Of a stretch of DNA of 64,000 nt, positions 11,006-19,345 are shown one piece after another. The stretch's first letter is position 1. Each line of letters starts with the position of its first letter. The notes beneath the pieces are model-generated. The model had not been told where the DNA came from. It did not search any database and was given only the letters and a program-made list of their open reading frames with translations. Source of the DNA: Anaerolineae bacterium (GTDB lineage: Bacteria > Chloroflexota > Anaerolineae > Aggregatilineales > Phototrophicaceae); NCBI GenBank assembly GCA_022821805.1, contig JAJECX010000003.1, positions 248,001 to 312,000 on the forward strand. Direction: 5' to 3'. The translations under genes were made by a program, and so were the position numbers.

Positions 11006-12328
11006 ATGCAATCGCAACGCCTGATAGAAAACCTACATGCTCAACACGATAGAGAGCTTGACGCCTTTTTCGGCAGCCCCCGCCTGGTGGACGAGTCGCA
11101 TTCCGTGATTCCCTTTGCCAAGGTAAAACGGGTAGCGGTCTTAACCGAGTCTTTCCTGCCGAAAGTGGACGGTGTCGTCAAGACGGCATTCTTAACGGTT
11201 CGCTATCTTCAGGAGACCGGTCGCGAGGTACTGGTCTTCGCGCCCGATATCGCCGTCGATCAGGTAGGTAATACGCAGGTCATCCCGCTGCCTTCCATCA
11301 GCGTGCCGCAAGCGCCGGAGACGCGAATGGCGCTGCCGAATCCGCTGGTTGCGCGCCACATTGAAGACTTCAATCCGGATCTGATTCACCTCTTTAGTCC
11401 GGCGGCGATGGCGGTCAACGGCATGGCGGTGGGCCGTCATCTGAATCTGCCGGTAATCGCGAACTATCAGACGGATTTGCCCGGTTACACCGAACACTAT
11501 GGCTTTCCGCTGCTTTCGGGACCGGTCAATCGTTGGCTGCGCTATATCCACAACGGCTGCCATTTGACGCTTGCGCCGACGCGCACCATCATTCGGCAGT
11601 TGCGCGCGGTGGGGTATCGCCGCGTGCGTCACTGGGGGCGGGGCGTGAATACGGAGCGATTCAATCCACGGCATGCGCGGCCGCAAATGCGCCAGCGGCT
11701 GCTGAATGGGCGCGATCCGGATTCCCTGCTTTGCATCTTCGTTGGGCGGCTTGCGCAAGAAAAGCGGATCGAATTGCTGCGGGAGGTAGCGCAGACGCCG
11801 GGCGTGGCGCTGACAATAATCGGCGATGGCGCCCTGCGTGAAGAACTTGAGGCGGCATTCGCGGATACGGATGTCTACTTCACAGGATATCTGATCGGAG
11901 ATGAGCTGGCGCAAGCCTATGCCAGCGCTGATATATTTGTTTTCCCCGGCGAATACGAGACCTTCGGCCAGGTGATACAGGAGGCGATGGCGTCGGGTTT
12001 GCCAACGATCGTGGTGAACGCAGGCGGCGCGCCCGATGTGATTGCGGACGGCGCGAGCGGAATCGCAGTGGAGCCGACCGCCGGCGCCTTCGCCGCGGAG
12101 ATTCGTCGCCTTCGCGACGATCCAATGTCGAGAAGGACGATGAGCCAAAAAGCGCGCCAGATGGCGGAGCAGCGTCCATGGTCGGCGCTGATGGCGCAGC
12201 TGGAAGGCTATTATGAAGAGGCTTACACGATGAATCAGCGGTTCAAGAGCCTCTTCGGATTCACCCGCTATCACATGCCGCTTTCAATACCGGCCCAACT
12301 GGTGCGTCGCCCGCGGAATCTATCCTAG
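11006..12328 (+). CDS. Glycosyltransferase family 4 (GT4)
   Basis: 440 residues in two Rossmann domains. The N-terminal domain has TESFLPKVDGVVKT, typical of GT4 enzymes that build glycolipids (SqdX, PimB and MgtA relatives). The C-terminal nucleotide-sugar domain has FVGRLAQEKRIELL and the EX7E motif (EYETFGQVIQEAMASGLP). It should transfer a hexose from a nucleotide-sugar or GDP-mannose to a lipid acceptor at the membrane. The exact donor is not readable. ATG at 11006 is preferred over GTG at 11000 because AAAAGG lies five bases before the ATG. Followed at 41 bases by methylglyoxal synthase in the same direction. Confidence 0.88.
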   Translation: MQSQRLIENLHAQHDRELDAFFGSPRLVDESHSVIPFAKVKRVAVLTESFLPKVDGVVKTAFLTVRYLQETGREVLVFAPDIAVDQVGNTQVIPLPSISVPQAPETRMALPNPLVARHIEDFNPDLIHLFSPAAMAVNGMAVGRHLNLPVIANYQTDLPGYTEHYGFPLLSGPVNRWLRYIHNGCHLTLAPTRTIIRQLRAVGYRRVRHWGRGVNTERFNPRHARPQMRQRLLNGRDPDSLLCIFVGRLAQEKRIELLREVAQTPGVALTIIGDGALREELEAAFADTDVYFTGYLIGDELAQAYASADIFVFPGEYETFGQVIQEAMASGLPTIVVNAGGAPDVIADGASGIAVEPTAGAFAAEIRRLRDDPMSRRTMSQKARQMAEQRPWSALMAQLEGYYEEAYTMNQRFKSLFGFTRYHMPLSIPAQLVRRPRNLS

Positions 12329-12369
12329 TTTGGAAAGACCAATGACTCGCTGGATGGAAACCTTTCAGC

Positions 12370-12747
12370 ATGGCGATACGACCCAGCCGTAAGACACTAG
12401 CGCTCATCTCGCATGACGGCAAAAAAGCCGACATGGTCGCTTTTGTGATGGATCACAAAGAACGGCTGCGCGAGTTTGATCTGGTGGCAACGGCGACGAC
12501 CGGTACATTGATTAAGGACAAGACCGGCCTGGATGTACGTTGCGTCCTTTCGGGACCCTACGGCGGGGATGCCCAAATTGCCAGCCTGGTGGCGGAAAAG
12601 CGTGTAGATGCCGTTTTCTTCTTCCTGGACCCGCTCGGCAAACATCCGCATGATCCGGATATCCAAGGGCTTCTTCGGATCTGCAACGCGCATAACGTGC
12701 CGCTGGCTACCAACATCGCGACTGCCGTTCTGCTTATCAATGCCTGA
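12370..12747 (+). CDS. mgsA: Methylglyoxal synthase
   Basis: 125 residues, close to the family length. It carries the family signatures LISHDGKKADM near the N-terminus, ATTGT and the phosphate-binding SGPYGGDAQIA, and FFLDPLGKHPHDPDI near the C-terminus. MgsA converts dihydroxyacetone phosphate to methylglyoxal and phosphate, a bypass that relieves sugar-phosphate stress and releases phosphate. It lies directly after the GT4 gene, so cotranscription is likely, though the roles are not obviously linked. Confidence 0.95.
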   Translation: MAIRPSRKTLALISHDGKKADMVAFVMDHKERLREFDLVATATTGTLIKDKTGLDVRCVLSGPYGGDAQIASLVAEKRVDAVFFFLDPLGKHPHDPDIQGLLRICNAHNVPLATNIATAVLLINA

Positions 12748-12892
12748 CGCGCTTGAGGTCTTACGGATTTCTTGCTTACTCTCTTGGTGGTCCTCCGGCA
12801 TAATGTGTCGTGAGCATCGGCCGACCGTGCGCGGATTCGCGCGGCGGTGTCAGCGTGAGTGTGCTTCTGCAGCGACCAATCGGGGATAGCGT

Positions 12893-13510
12893 GTGCCGGA
12901 AATTGATCCCGTCATACTCGAGTGGGTAAAGCTGGCAAAGTCCGGCGACCAGAACGCCTTTGCGGAACTGGTTTATCTCTTTCAGGATCCTGTGTACAAC
13001 TTGTGCTTTCGCATGCTGGGTGAAAGTGGCGAGGCCGAAGATGCGACACAAGAGACTTTTCTGCGCGTGTATAAGAACCTGCGCCGTTACGACACGACAC
13101 GCCCATTCAAAACCTGGATATTGTCCATCGCCTCCAATCATTCAATCGACCGTCTGCGAAAGCGCCGGATGCACTTGGTTTCCCTTGATGACGAGCCAAC
13201 CGCCGCCGCGTTGGCGCTACGCAGCAAGGATCCCACACCGGAGCAAGCGGCTGTTACGGGCGAGCTAAGCGGCTACATTCAGGGTCTTCTGCTGCACTTG
13301 GACGAACATTATCGGCTCGCTGTGATTTATCGATATTGGTATCAGTATTCGTACGCGGAGATTGCCGAACTCATGGATACGACGGAAAGCGCTATCAAGA
13401 GCCGGCTCCATCGCGCGCGTAAGAAGCTGGCAGAGTTAATGGTACAGGCGGATGACATTGACATCGCGGGCGCCGACCGCCTGGCAGATCCCCTACCGAA
13501 AGGAAGTTGA
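12893..13510 (+). CDS. ECF-family RNA polymerase sigma factor
   Basis: 205 residues starting at GTG, with GGGGAT upstream. Region 2 (about 22-90) contains FAELVYLFQDPVYNLCFRML and the DATQETFLRVYKNL helix; region 4 (about 130-190) has the helix-turn-helix YSYAEIAELMDTTESAIKSRLHRARKKL. No region 3, so it is an extracytoplasmic-function sigma factor. The gene directly downstream (one base apart) is a probable anti-sigma factor, the usual arrangement. Its regulon is unknown. Confidence 0.92.
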   Translation: MPEIDPVILEWVKLAKSGDQNAFAELVYLFQDPVYNLCFRMLGESGEAEDATQETFLRVYKNLRRYDTTRPFKTWILSIASNHSIDRLRKRRMHLVSLDDEPTAAALALRSKDPTPEQAAVTGELSGYIQGLLLHLDEHYRLAVIYRYWYQYSYAEIAELMDTTESAIKSRLHRARKKLAELMVQADDIDIAGADRLADPLPKGS

Positions 13511-13511
13511 G

Positions 13512-14072
13512 ATGTCCGATGAGCGAAGCCGGCAGCAGGAGATGATGCAAGACGCGATCGATGGACAGCTCACGGAGGAGACGGCGCGAAAACTGGTTGA
13601 GATTCTCGGAAGCGATCAGGCGGCCGCGCGCGAATACGACCAGCTGCAACAGGTGGACAGCTTGCTAAAGCGGGCGCCACAGCAGCGCGCGCCGGCCCGT
13701 CTTGCCGCCACCATCATGGCGCGCCTGGCGCAGCGTGTTCAAGCCGAGACAGCGCTTTCAGATTTGCCGGCTGAGACGCAGCAGATCATGATGCTCTGTC
13801 TATCCGCATCGATGATGGCAATGATGCCGATGATGGAAGCGGCATCCTGGCTTGTGTTGAACGCCCGGCGCGATCCCGAGCTATTGAGCAGTGTCATGAT
13901 CGAAACCATAGGCTGGATGACCTTGGTCACAGACGCCTTGATTCAACTGCTGGAGGACGCGGAAAATCGGGCGCGAAGCGAGCCTGAAATCGCGGCGGCG
14001 ACGCTCGCGCTTACACCATATTTATTGCGAACAATGCTGGATTATCTGGACGAACTGCCCTTGAAGGCATAG
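13512..14072 (+). CDS. Probable anti-sigma factor (non-zinc type)
   Basis: 186 residues. ATG at 13512 follows the sigma gene stop by one base and is preceded by AAAGGAAG, so translation is coupled. The first 75 residues (QDAIDGQLTEETARKL, then paired helices and PARLAATIMARL) resemble the N-terminal anti-sigma domain of zf-HC2-type regulators. The HxxxCxxC zinc ligands are absent; there is no Cys in this region. Two hydrophobic stretches (about 95-118 and 130-150) may be membrane segments. It probably sequesters the upstream sigma factor at the membrane; the role is inferred from position and helix pattern, not from a recognised full-length family. Confidence 0.65.
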   Translation: MSDERSRQQEMMQDAIDGQLTEETARKLVEILGSDQAAAREYDQLQQVDSLLKRAPQQRAPARLAATIMARLAQRVQAETALSDLPAETQQIMMLCLSASMMAMMPMMEAASWLVLNARRDPELLSSVMIETIGWMTLVTDALIQLLEDAENRARSEPEIAAATLALTPYLLRTMLDYLDELPLKA

Positions 14073-14179
14073 ATTCTAAAACTCGAAGACAGCGCCCGGC
14101 AAGCAGGAAGCAGTGGGCGCAAAAGCAAAAGGGAGGCTGACAAGCAGCACCCCTCTTTCATCCGCCGTGCATTTCGACC

Positions 14180-14668
14180 CTAGCTAAAGTCGTCGGGGAT
14201 CATTTCAATACTGCGCACCTTGTAGGTGACCAGCCCGTCAGGCACTTCCACCTTTACGCGCGCGCCGACTTTCTGGCCCAGCAGCGCTTTGCCTACAGGC
14301 GAATCAAGCGAGACGCCGCGTCTGCCATGGGTGATCTCTTCGTGATCAAGCAGGTCAAGGGTGAACTCTTCTTTTTCCGCCGTGTCATAAACCGTGACGC
14401 GATTGCCCGGTGTGATGGTGTTCGGATCTTCATCCGCATCAATGATTTCGGCGCGCGCCAGCACATTCTGCAGGTGGGATACGCGTTCATCCAGGCGCTC
14501 CTTTGATACCATCGCGTCAAAGAACACCGCCTCTTCGCCCTGGTCGTCTTCCCGCGCTTCCGCCAGCATCTCGGCGACTTTCGAGTTTTCCTCACTGGTG
14601 AGAACATTAAGTTCACGCTGCAGTTTCTGATAGCCCTGCTGCGTCAATTGGATGCGTCGTTCAGCCAT
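14180..14668 (-). CDS. greA: GreA/GreB-family transcript cleavage factor
   Basis: 162 residues from ATG at 14668, which has AGGAAG seven bases upstream. The N-terminal coiled coil (about 5-75) is followed by an FKBP-like C-terminal domain (TVYDTAEKEEFTLDLL, SPVGKALLGQKVGARVKV). Gre factors insert the coiled-coil tip in the RNA polymerase secondary channel and stimulate cleavage of backtracked RNA. The tip normally reads GDLSENAEY; here it is DDQGEEAVFFDA. The acidic pair is kept, but the rest of the loop differs, so it may be a GreA-like regulator rather than the main cleavage factor. No close operon partner. Confidence 0.85.
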   Translation of the reverse strand: MAERRIQLTQQGYQKLQRELNVLTSEENSKVAEMLAEAREDDQGEEAVFFDAMVSKERLDERVSHLQNVLARAEIIDADEDPNTITPGNRVTVYDTAEKEEFTLDLLDHEEITHGRRGVSLDSPVGKALLGQKVGARVKVEVPDGLVTYKVRSIEMIPDDFS

Positions 14669-14950
14669 GGCATCTTCCTTTCGAGTTTCAATCACCCATC
14701 TATACGGTGACCAGTGCAAAAAGTCGTATCTATTTCGAAATCTGACCCCGCGCTTTCAGTAGATGAAACGCCCTGCCCGCCGGACAGGACGCATAAGAAC
14801 GCATCTGCAACCAAAGATAACCGTATTCTATAAGATTTCCATTGGTTTGGCAACATCCAAGAATTATTATGCTCAGTTCGCCAATTGTAGTCGAGTCAGC
14901 GCAGGTGGCTTTTGTCGCGTCTCCACATTCCGGGAGAATCTCAGTCTGGG

Positions 14951-15925
14951 CTAGTCATAGACTTCCGGGTTAACGCAGGTTGGCAGCCGCTCTCCGCGAA
15001 GTCCCGCGATGACGTTATCCACCGCCATGTCGGCCATTTTCGTCCGTGTGGCCACGCTGGCGCTGGCGATATGCGGCACGATCAGGCAGTTGTCCAAGGT
15101 TAGCAGCGGGTCATCCAGCGGAATTGGTTCAGGGTCAGTGACGTCAAGCCCGGCGGCGAGGATTTTTCCATCACGCAAGGCGGCGAAGAGCGCTTCAGGA
15201 TCGAGTACGCTGCCGCGCGCGGTATTGACCAAGATCGCTGTCGGCTTCATCAGTCCAAGCTCGCGCTCGCTGATCAGATGATGCGTCTCGTCGGTGAGGG
15301 GAACATGCAGGCTAACGAAGTCGCTCTCGGTCAGCAAGAAATCGAGATCCACTTTTTCCCCGCCGAGTTGGCGAATCTCTTCCTCGGTTTCCAGGCTGTT
15401 TACCAGCAGGCGCATGTCAAAACCTTGGGCGCGGCGCGCAACCGCCGCTCCGATACGGCCGGAACCAATGATGCCCAGGGTCGAGCCAAAAATGTCCTGC
15501 CCGGCCAAGACGGTCGGATGCCAGGTCTTCCATTTTCCGTCCTGAACGTATCGCTGGCCCTCGGGGATACGGCGCGCCACCGCCATCATGAGGGCAAAGG
15601 CAAAATCGGCGGTGGTATCGTTCAAGACACCAGGCGTGTTTCCGACCGGAATACCGCGTTGACTTGCGGCGGGGATATCGATATTGTCGTATCCGACCGC
15701 CAGATTGCTAATGACTTTGAGATTGGGACCGGCGTCCATCAACTGTGGATCGATACGATCGGTGAGCAAAGAAAGCAGCCCCGCGAGATCGCCCGCCTTG
15801 CCGCAAATGATTTCGTAATCGGGTGGCAGGAATTCTTGCCAAACCTCCACTTCGCAGTGCTTACGCAGGCGATCCAAAGTTGCCGGCGGCAGTTCTCGGG
15901 TGACGAAAACCTTATCTCTGCTCAT
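14951..15925 (-). CDS. D-2-hydroxyacid dehydrogenase (glyoxylate/hydroxypyruvate reductase type)
   Basis: 324 residues with the NAD(P)-binding motif [13 protein letters not shown] (about 152-164). Catalytic residues are the Arg in [13 protein letters not shown], the Glu in DVTDPEPI, and the His in [11 protein letters not shown]. The N-terminal [11 protein letters not shown] loop is typical of glyoxylate reductases. It should reduce glyoxylate or hydroxypyruvate (or a related 2-oxoacid) with NAD(P)H. Monocistronic by context, with a GAGATAAGG-like leader upstream. Confidence 0.9.
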   Translation of the reverse strand: MSRDKVFVTRELPPATLDRLRKHCEVEVWQEFLPPDYEIICGKAGDLAGLLSLLTDRIDPQLMDAGPNLKVISNLAVGYDNIDIPAASQRGIPVGNTPGVLNDTTADFAFALMMAVARRIPEGQRYVQDGKWKTWHPTVLAGQDIFGSTLGIIGSGRIGAAVARRAQGFDMRLLVNSLETEEEIRQLGGEKVDLDFLLTESDFVSLHVPLTDETHHLISERELGLMKPTAILVNTARGSVLDPEALFAALRDGKILAAGLDVTDPEPIPLDDPLLTLDNCLIVPHIASASVATRTKMADMAVDNVIAGLRGERLPTCVNPEVYD

Positions 15926-16058
15926 GCTCGCGCTCCAAGTGAGATTGTCCGCCGGGGATTATAGCCTAGATTTGCGCGCGCGCGAAATCACATCTGGGCG
16001 CGGCGCATCGCAAACCGCGCCGGTAGGCTTGCCGATACGCGATTTGCTACGATCTTAA

Positions 16059-16889
16059 TCAAGGAACGGTTTCGAGGGATACCTTGACCAAGGTACCGCG
16101 GTTGGGCACGCTGCCAAACGCAATTTTGCCGCCGCTGCCCTCAATGAATTGCTTGGCCAAGTACAAGCCAAGGCCGAGTCCGGGATTATCCGTTGATGAC
16201 TGCCAGAAGGGCAGAAAAGCCGCCTGCTTGTCGGTGAGCCGGCAGCCCTTGCCACGATCGAGAATGGCGAAGTCCACGCGATAGCCAAAATCTTGTGTCC
16301 TGATCGTCACATCATCGACGCCGCTATGCTGGCGCACATTGTAGACGAGTTCGGAAAACGCATAGGTAAGATAAGTTTCATCGCCGATGACGAGAAAGCG
16401 CGCGGGAGGCTCGCTGTGGTACATATTCTGGAGTACGGTCTTCATGCGCTGTATCAGCACCGCGCCGTCAAACTCATCGCTTTCGTATGTCAGCATATCG
16501 TGCTGCAATAGCGAGTAATGCCAGATATTGGTCATCATGCGCTCGATGGACAGCGCGGAATCGCGAACGTGCTCTACGACTTCATGCTGTTCTTCAGCCA
16601 AAACGCCATCAAAGCCGGAGGCCAAACTGCCTAGCGCAGACTTGATCGGATCATTCAGGGCGTTGAAACGTTCCAAGACGACTGGTCGGGTTGCTGCGTT
16701 CTCGATGCCCAGCGAGGTGATGACATCCATAACCAGTGTGTGCAAGCCCCAGCAATAGGCGTGTATTCGCTTATAGCCTTCACGCTGATCGCCGGTTGTG
16801 GCGCCGAATTCGCCGCGCATCATGGATTCCATGAGCGAGATGATGTCGCTGACGGGGTCTAGGAGCTTGCTATAGGTTATATTTGGCAC
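16059..16889 (-). CDS. Histidine-kinase-like ATPase without phosphoacceptor His
   Basis: 276 residues if started at GTG 16889, just inside a minus-strand TATACT (16921-16926); the frame is open to an ATG-type start at 16991. The HATPase domain (about 165-276) is intact: N box ELVYNVRQHS, G1 DRGKG, G2 NPGLGLGLYLAKQFIEGSGG. Before it are two helical-hairpin segments (about 7-60 and 73-130), each laid out like a kinase dimerisation domain. Where the His-Glu/Asp-x-x-x-Pro core should be, they read LLDPVSDII and ALNDPIKSA. It is therefore either a His-less pseudo-kinase or an ATPase that acts on another protein. No response regulator is adjacent. Confidence 0.7.
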   Translation of the reverse strand: MPNITYSKLLDPVSDIISLMESMMRGEFGATTGDQREGYKRIHAYCWGLHTLVMDVITSLGIENAATRPVVLERFNALNDPIKSALGSLASGFDGVLAEEQHEVVEHVRDSALSIERMMTNIWHYSLLQHDMLTYESDEFDGAVLIQRMKTVLQNMYHSEPPARFLVIGDETYLTYAFSELVYNVRQHSGVDDVTIRTQDFGYRVDFAILDRGKGCRLTDKQAAFLPFWQSSTDNPGLGLGLYLAKQFIEGSGGKIAFGSVPNRGTLVKVSLETVP

Positions 16890-17011
16890 ACGATACAACT
16901 CGAACGCTTGACTTACTATCAGTATAGCAGATGAACTCCGAGCGCCGCATGATTGGGAGATTATGGGAAGCTTATCGCAGAGGCAGGCCATTCAAAACGA
17001 GGACCGCTCGA

Positions 17012-17050
17012 TCAAACAGAAGCAGCAGGCCCTTTCGCCAACTGCTTCTG
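17012..17050 (-). terminator. Probable terminator of rplJ-rplL
   Basis: A perfect 9-base inverted repeat (CAGAAGCAG / CTGCTTCTG; 17017-17025 and 17042-17050) lies about 60 bases after the rplL stop on the minus strand. Only a short TTTG follows, so efficiency is uncertain. Confidence 0.5.
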
Positions 17051-17109
17051 AGCAATGCAACTTATTGCTGCGCTACACACGAATAGAAGCGCGCGGATCC
17101 TAGCGGAAA

Positions 17110-17496
17110 CTACTTGAGTTCGACAACAGCGCCGGCTTCTTCCAGCTTGGCTCTGCCGTCGTCGGCTAGATCCTTGCTGACTTCCTCAAGCACAGTCGCC
17201 GGAGCGGATTCGACCAGTTCCTTGGCTTCTTTCAAGCCGAGCGGCGTGATGCCGCGGATCGCCTTGATGACGTTGATCTTCTTGGGTCCGATTTCCTTGA
17301 GAATCAAGTCGAATTCGGTCTTCTCTTCTTCCGGCTCTGCTTCTGCAACAGCGCCAGCGCCTGGCGCCATCATCATCATACCGCCGCCGGCAGCCGCTTC
17401 AACGCCCCAAGCGTCTTCCAGCTTTTTCTTTAGGTCAGCCGCTTCGAGGATTGTCAAAGCGCTGAGTTCCTCTACCAACTTTTCCAGGTCTGCCAT
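17110..17496 (-). CDS. rplL: Large subunit ribosomal protein bL12 (L7/L12)
   Basis: 128 residues from ATG at 17496 ([19 protein letters not shown]). The N-terminal dimerisation domain is followed by an Ala/Gly/Met-rich hinge with acidic residues (about 36-60) and a C-terminal domain with the factor-binding motif [23 protein letters not shown]. bL12 forms the stalk that recruits translation GTPases. GGGAAAG provides the ribosome site. It lies 67 bases downstream of rplJ and shares its promoter and leader. Confidence 0.97.
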   Translation of the reverse strand: MADLEKLVEELSALTILEAADLKKKLEDAWGVEAAAGGGMMMMAPGAGAVAEAEPEEEKTEFDLILKEIGPKKINVIKAIRGITPLGLKEAKELVESAPATVLEEVSKDLADDGRAKLEEAGAVVELK

Positions 17497-17563
17497 TGTC
17501 TTTCCCTTTCGTATGGCTTTTCGCGTTCCGGTTAGAGATTGCTCGCTGAGAGCTTCTTTTCGA

Positions 17564-18115
17564 TTATGCGCTGGCTTCAGCGCCTTCTTCATTCTTGTCC
17601 AGATATGCTTGCAGGACGTTCACCAGGCCTCCGGTCGCTTGATGAAGCGCGTTGACTACGCCTTGCGCCGGCGAAATCACCAGCCCAGCCAACTGCGCGC
17701 GCAGTTCATCGAGCGTTGGCAATTTGGATATGGCGTCGACCTGCTGGGCATCCAGCAGATCGCCGGTCATGACGCCGCCCGTCACCTGCATCTTCTCGGC
17801 GAAATCTTCGTCTTCGATATGCTTCAGCAAGGCTTTGGAAACGCCGGGCATGTTATCGCGCCCGAAAACGATTGCAACGGGCCCGACCAGCAAATCCTCG
17901 GGCACGATCCAATTGGCGGTCTCGAGCGCCTTGCGCATGAGCGTATTTTTGGCCACGAGATACTGACCGTTTTGCTCGCGCACGGTATTGCGCAAGCCTT
18001 GAATCTGCGACACGCTCAATCCCTGCGTCTTCACAATGATAAAGCCGTCACATTCGTCGAGGATTCTGACATAATCGCCGACAAGCTCTTGCTTGCGTTC
18101 TCTTGAAATCGGCAA
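17564..18115 (-). CDS. rplJ: Large subunit ribosomal protein uL10
   Basis: 183 residues beginning at TTG 18115 ([16 protein letters not shown]). That start is chosen because a strong AAAGGAG lies six to seven bases before it and the product then begins like uL10; the frame is open further upstream through the leader, which is not coding. The body has [18 protein letters not shown] and [12 protein letters not shown], typical of uL10, and the C-terminal helix that binds bL12 dimers. uL10 forms the stalk base on 23S rRNA. Regulated by the L10 leader upstream. Unlike the common order, rplK and rplA are not upstream; a divergent gene is. Confidence 0.95.
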   Translation of the reverse strand: MPISRERKQELVGDYVRILDECDGFIIVKTQGLSVSQIQGLRNTVREQNGQYLVAKNTLMRKALETANWIVPEDLLVGPVAIVFGRDNMPGVSKALLKHIEDEDFAEKMQVTGGVMTGDLLDAQQVDAISKLPTLDELRAQLAGLVISPAQGVVNALHQATGGLVNVLQAYLDKNEEGAEASA

Positions 18116-18176
18116 GTATGGCTCCTTTCTGGTCAATGTCGGCGGCGGCGAGCGCATGCCAACAGCTGATCCAATC

Positions 18177-18206
18177 AAAATAGCGACCCGCTATTTGAGG
18201 TCGCTA
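18177..18206 (-). terminator. Attenuator-like terminator in rplJ leader
   Basis: On the minus strand TAGCGACC pairs with GGTCGCTA (18199-18206 with 18181-18188) and is followed by TTTT (18177-18180). It lies between the L10 leader and the rplJ start, so premature termination when stalk proteins are in excess is plausible (inference). Confidence 0.6.
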
Positions 18207-18244
18207 CAAAGGAAGTTCATGCGGTTTCGCATGGATTCTTTAGC

Positions 18245-18300
18245 GCGATCCTCGGCAGGCGATTAAGGGCTCTTTGCCCGCCTGCTGTCTACGGTTCACG
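18245..18300 (-). ncRNA. Ribosomal protein L10 leader (cis-regulatory RNA)
   Basis: The minus strand shows AGACAGCAGGCG, a short loop region, then CGCCTGCCGAGG. That is the conserved core of the L10 leader that precedes rplJ-rplL in many bacteria and binds the uL10-bL12 complex. The pairing is GCAGGCG with CGCCTGC. A small hairpin (CATGCG, AAAC, CGCATG at 18218-18233) and the attenuator-like terminator follow. The exact 5' boundary is approximate. Confidence 0.75.
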
Positions 18301-18330
18301 TCGTTATGCGGTTGTTTTTGCCAAGCAGGA

Positions 18331-18358
18331 ATTATAAGAAGGCGTATGCAAAGGTCAA
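18331..18358 (-). promoter_or_regulatory. Promoter of rplJ-rplL
   Basis: On the minus strand TTGACC (18353-18358), a 16-base spacer and TATAAT (18331-18336) lie directly upstream of the L10 leader, with transcription expected near 18324. Confidence 0.7.
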
Positions 18359-18440
18359 GACGCAATCTGTCGATTTGACTGTGGAAGTACCGCTGCGTTA
18401 CAAATTGACCGACTAGACAGTTGTCTGAGGTGAACGAATT

Positions 18441-19325
18441 ATGGATTTGGACCGCGATGCCTTGCAGAAGAAAGTACATGAGCTTTACGCGCGCGAACAT
18501 GCCGAGCTGGGCGAGGGCGGCGCCATTGAGCACCTGGAGCGCGGAAGGCAATGGAATCTGGCGGATACGCTGAGCGCGGGCGGCGTACTTGTCTTTCCGC
18601 ATGCGGGCGTAAATGACTGCGGGTATCAAATCGCGGCTTGCGTTCATGCCGCGCTTGATTGTGGCGCCGATAAAGTCGTCGTACTCAGCGTGCTCCACGC
18701 CTTCACGCCGGCGATGGAAGCGGCGCGCGTGGCAGTGGCGCGCGGTGATGATCCGGCAAGATACGAGTTTTGGGGCATACAAGGTCCCGGCATAGACGGG
18801 CGCGCGGAGTGGCAAGGCGACCACGCGCTGATCAGTTGGCGGCACTTTTGGCGCGCGGAACTGAATCGACGTGGCATTTTCGAGAACGACGCGCCGCGGG
18901 TCTACGAGCGCTATCCTAATCTGGCCGGCGGCAGACCACAGGATATGCCCGGCATCGACGAGCTGGCGCGGCTGATGGAAGGCGCTGCGGTCGTGTCGAC
19001 AGCCGACCCCTTCCATCACGGCATCGGATATGGAGACGCGCCGGAAGCCACATACGATCACGATGAGACCGGTCTGGCATACGCCAAGTCGGTCATCGAA
19101 TCGGGAATCCGAATCTTGGAGCGGGGCGATTATTGGGGCTATAACCAGCACTGCATTGAGGCGAAGAGCGATGCGCGCGACACCGGTCAAGTGTATCGCT
19201 ATCTGCGCGGCCCGATGACTGGAGAAGTCCTGGACATTAGTTATACCGATTCCTCCGAACTGTATGATCAGCCCAAGCCGACCTGGGTGGCTGGCGCCTT
19301 GATCGAATGGAAACTGAGCGTCTAG
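18441..19325 (+). CDS. Memo-like / class III extradiol-dioxygenase-fold protein
   Basis: 294 residues. VFPHAGVNDCGYQIAACVHA followed by KVVVLSVLHAF matches the pattern of Memo-family proteins (PHAGY...SG..A, then a strand and a second His). STADPFHHGIGYG near residue 193 corresponds to their second metal-ligand block (SSDxxHYG). Memo proteins share the fold of extradiol dioxygenases such as LigB and DODA; in bacteria they usually sit with AMMECR1 and radical SAM genes, which are absent here. The sequence is diverged, so the family call is moderate and the reaction is unknown. Divergent from rplJ. Confidence 0.6.
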   Translation: MDLDRDALQKKVHELYAREHAELGEGGAIEHLERGRQWNLADTLSAGGVLVFPHAGVNDCGYQIAACVHAALDCGADKVVVLSVLHAFTPAMEAARVAVARGDDPARYEFWGIQGPGIDGRAEWQGDHALISWRHFWRAELNRRGIFENDAPRVYERYPNLAGGRPQDMPGIDELARLMEGAAVVSTADPFHHGIGYGDAPEATYDHDETGLAYAKSVIESGIRILERGDYWGYNQHCIEAKSDARDTGQVYRYLRGPMTGEVLDISYTDSSELYDQPKPTWVAGALIEWKLSV

Positions 19326-19345
19326 CGAACGCGCCCGTCGAGTCG

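Noticed and set aside
11192..12274. 360-codon minus-strand open frame opposite the GT4 gene
   Set aside because: Arg/His-rich translation with no family signature, lying wholly opposite a well-recognised gene; a by-product of GC-rich codon use.
14105..14160. Possible terminator between the anti-sigma and greA genes
   Set aside because: The GGGAGG and CCCCTC segments pair only imperfectly, and the T run is short.
18240..19190. 316-codon minus-strand frame opposite the Memo-like gene
   Set aside because: It would run across the rplJ promoter and L10 leader, and its translation lacks any known pattern.
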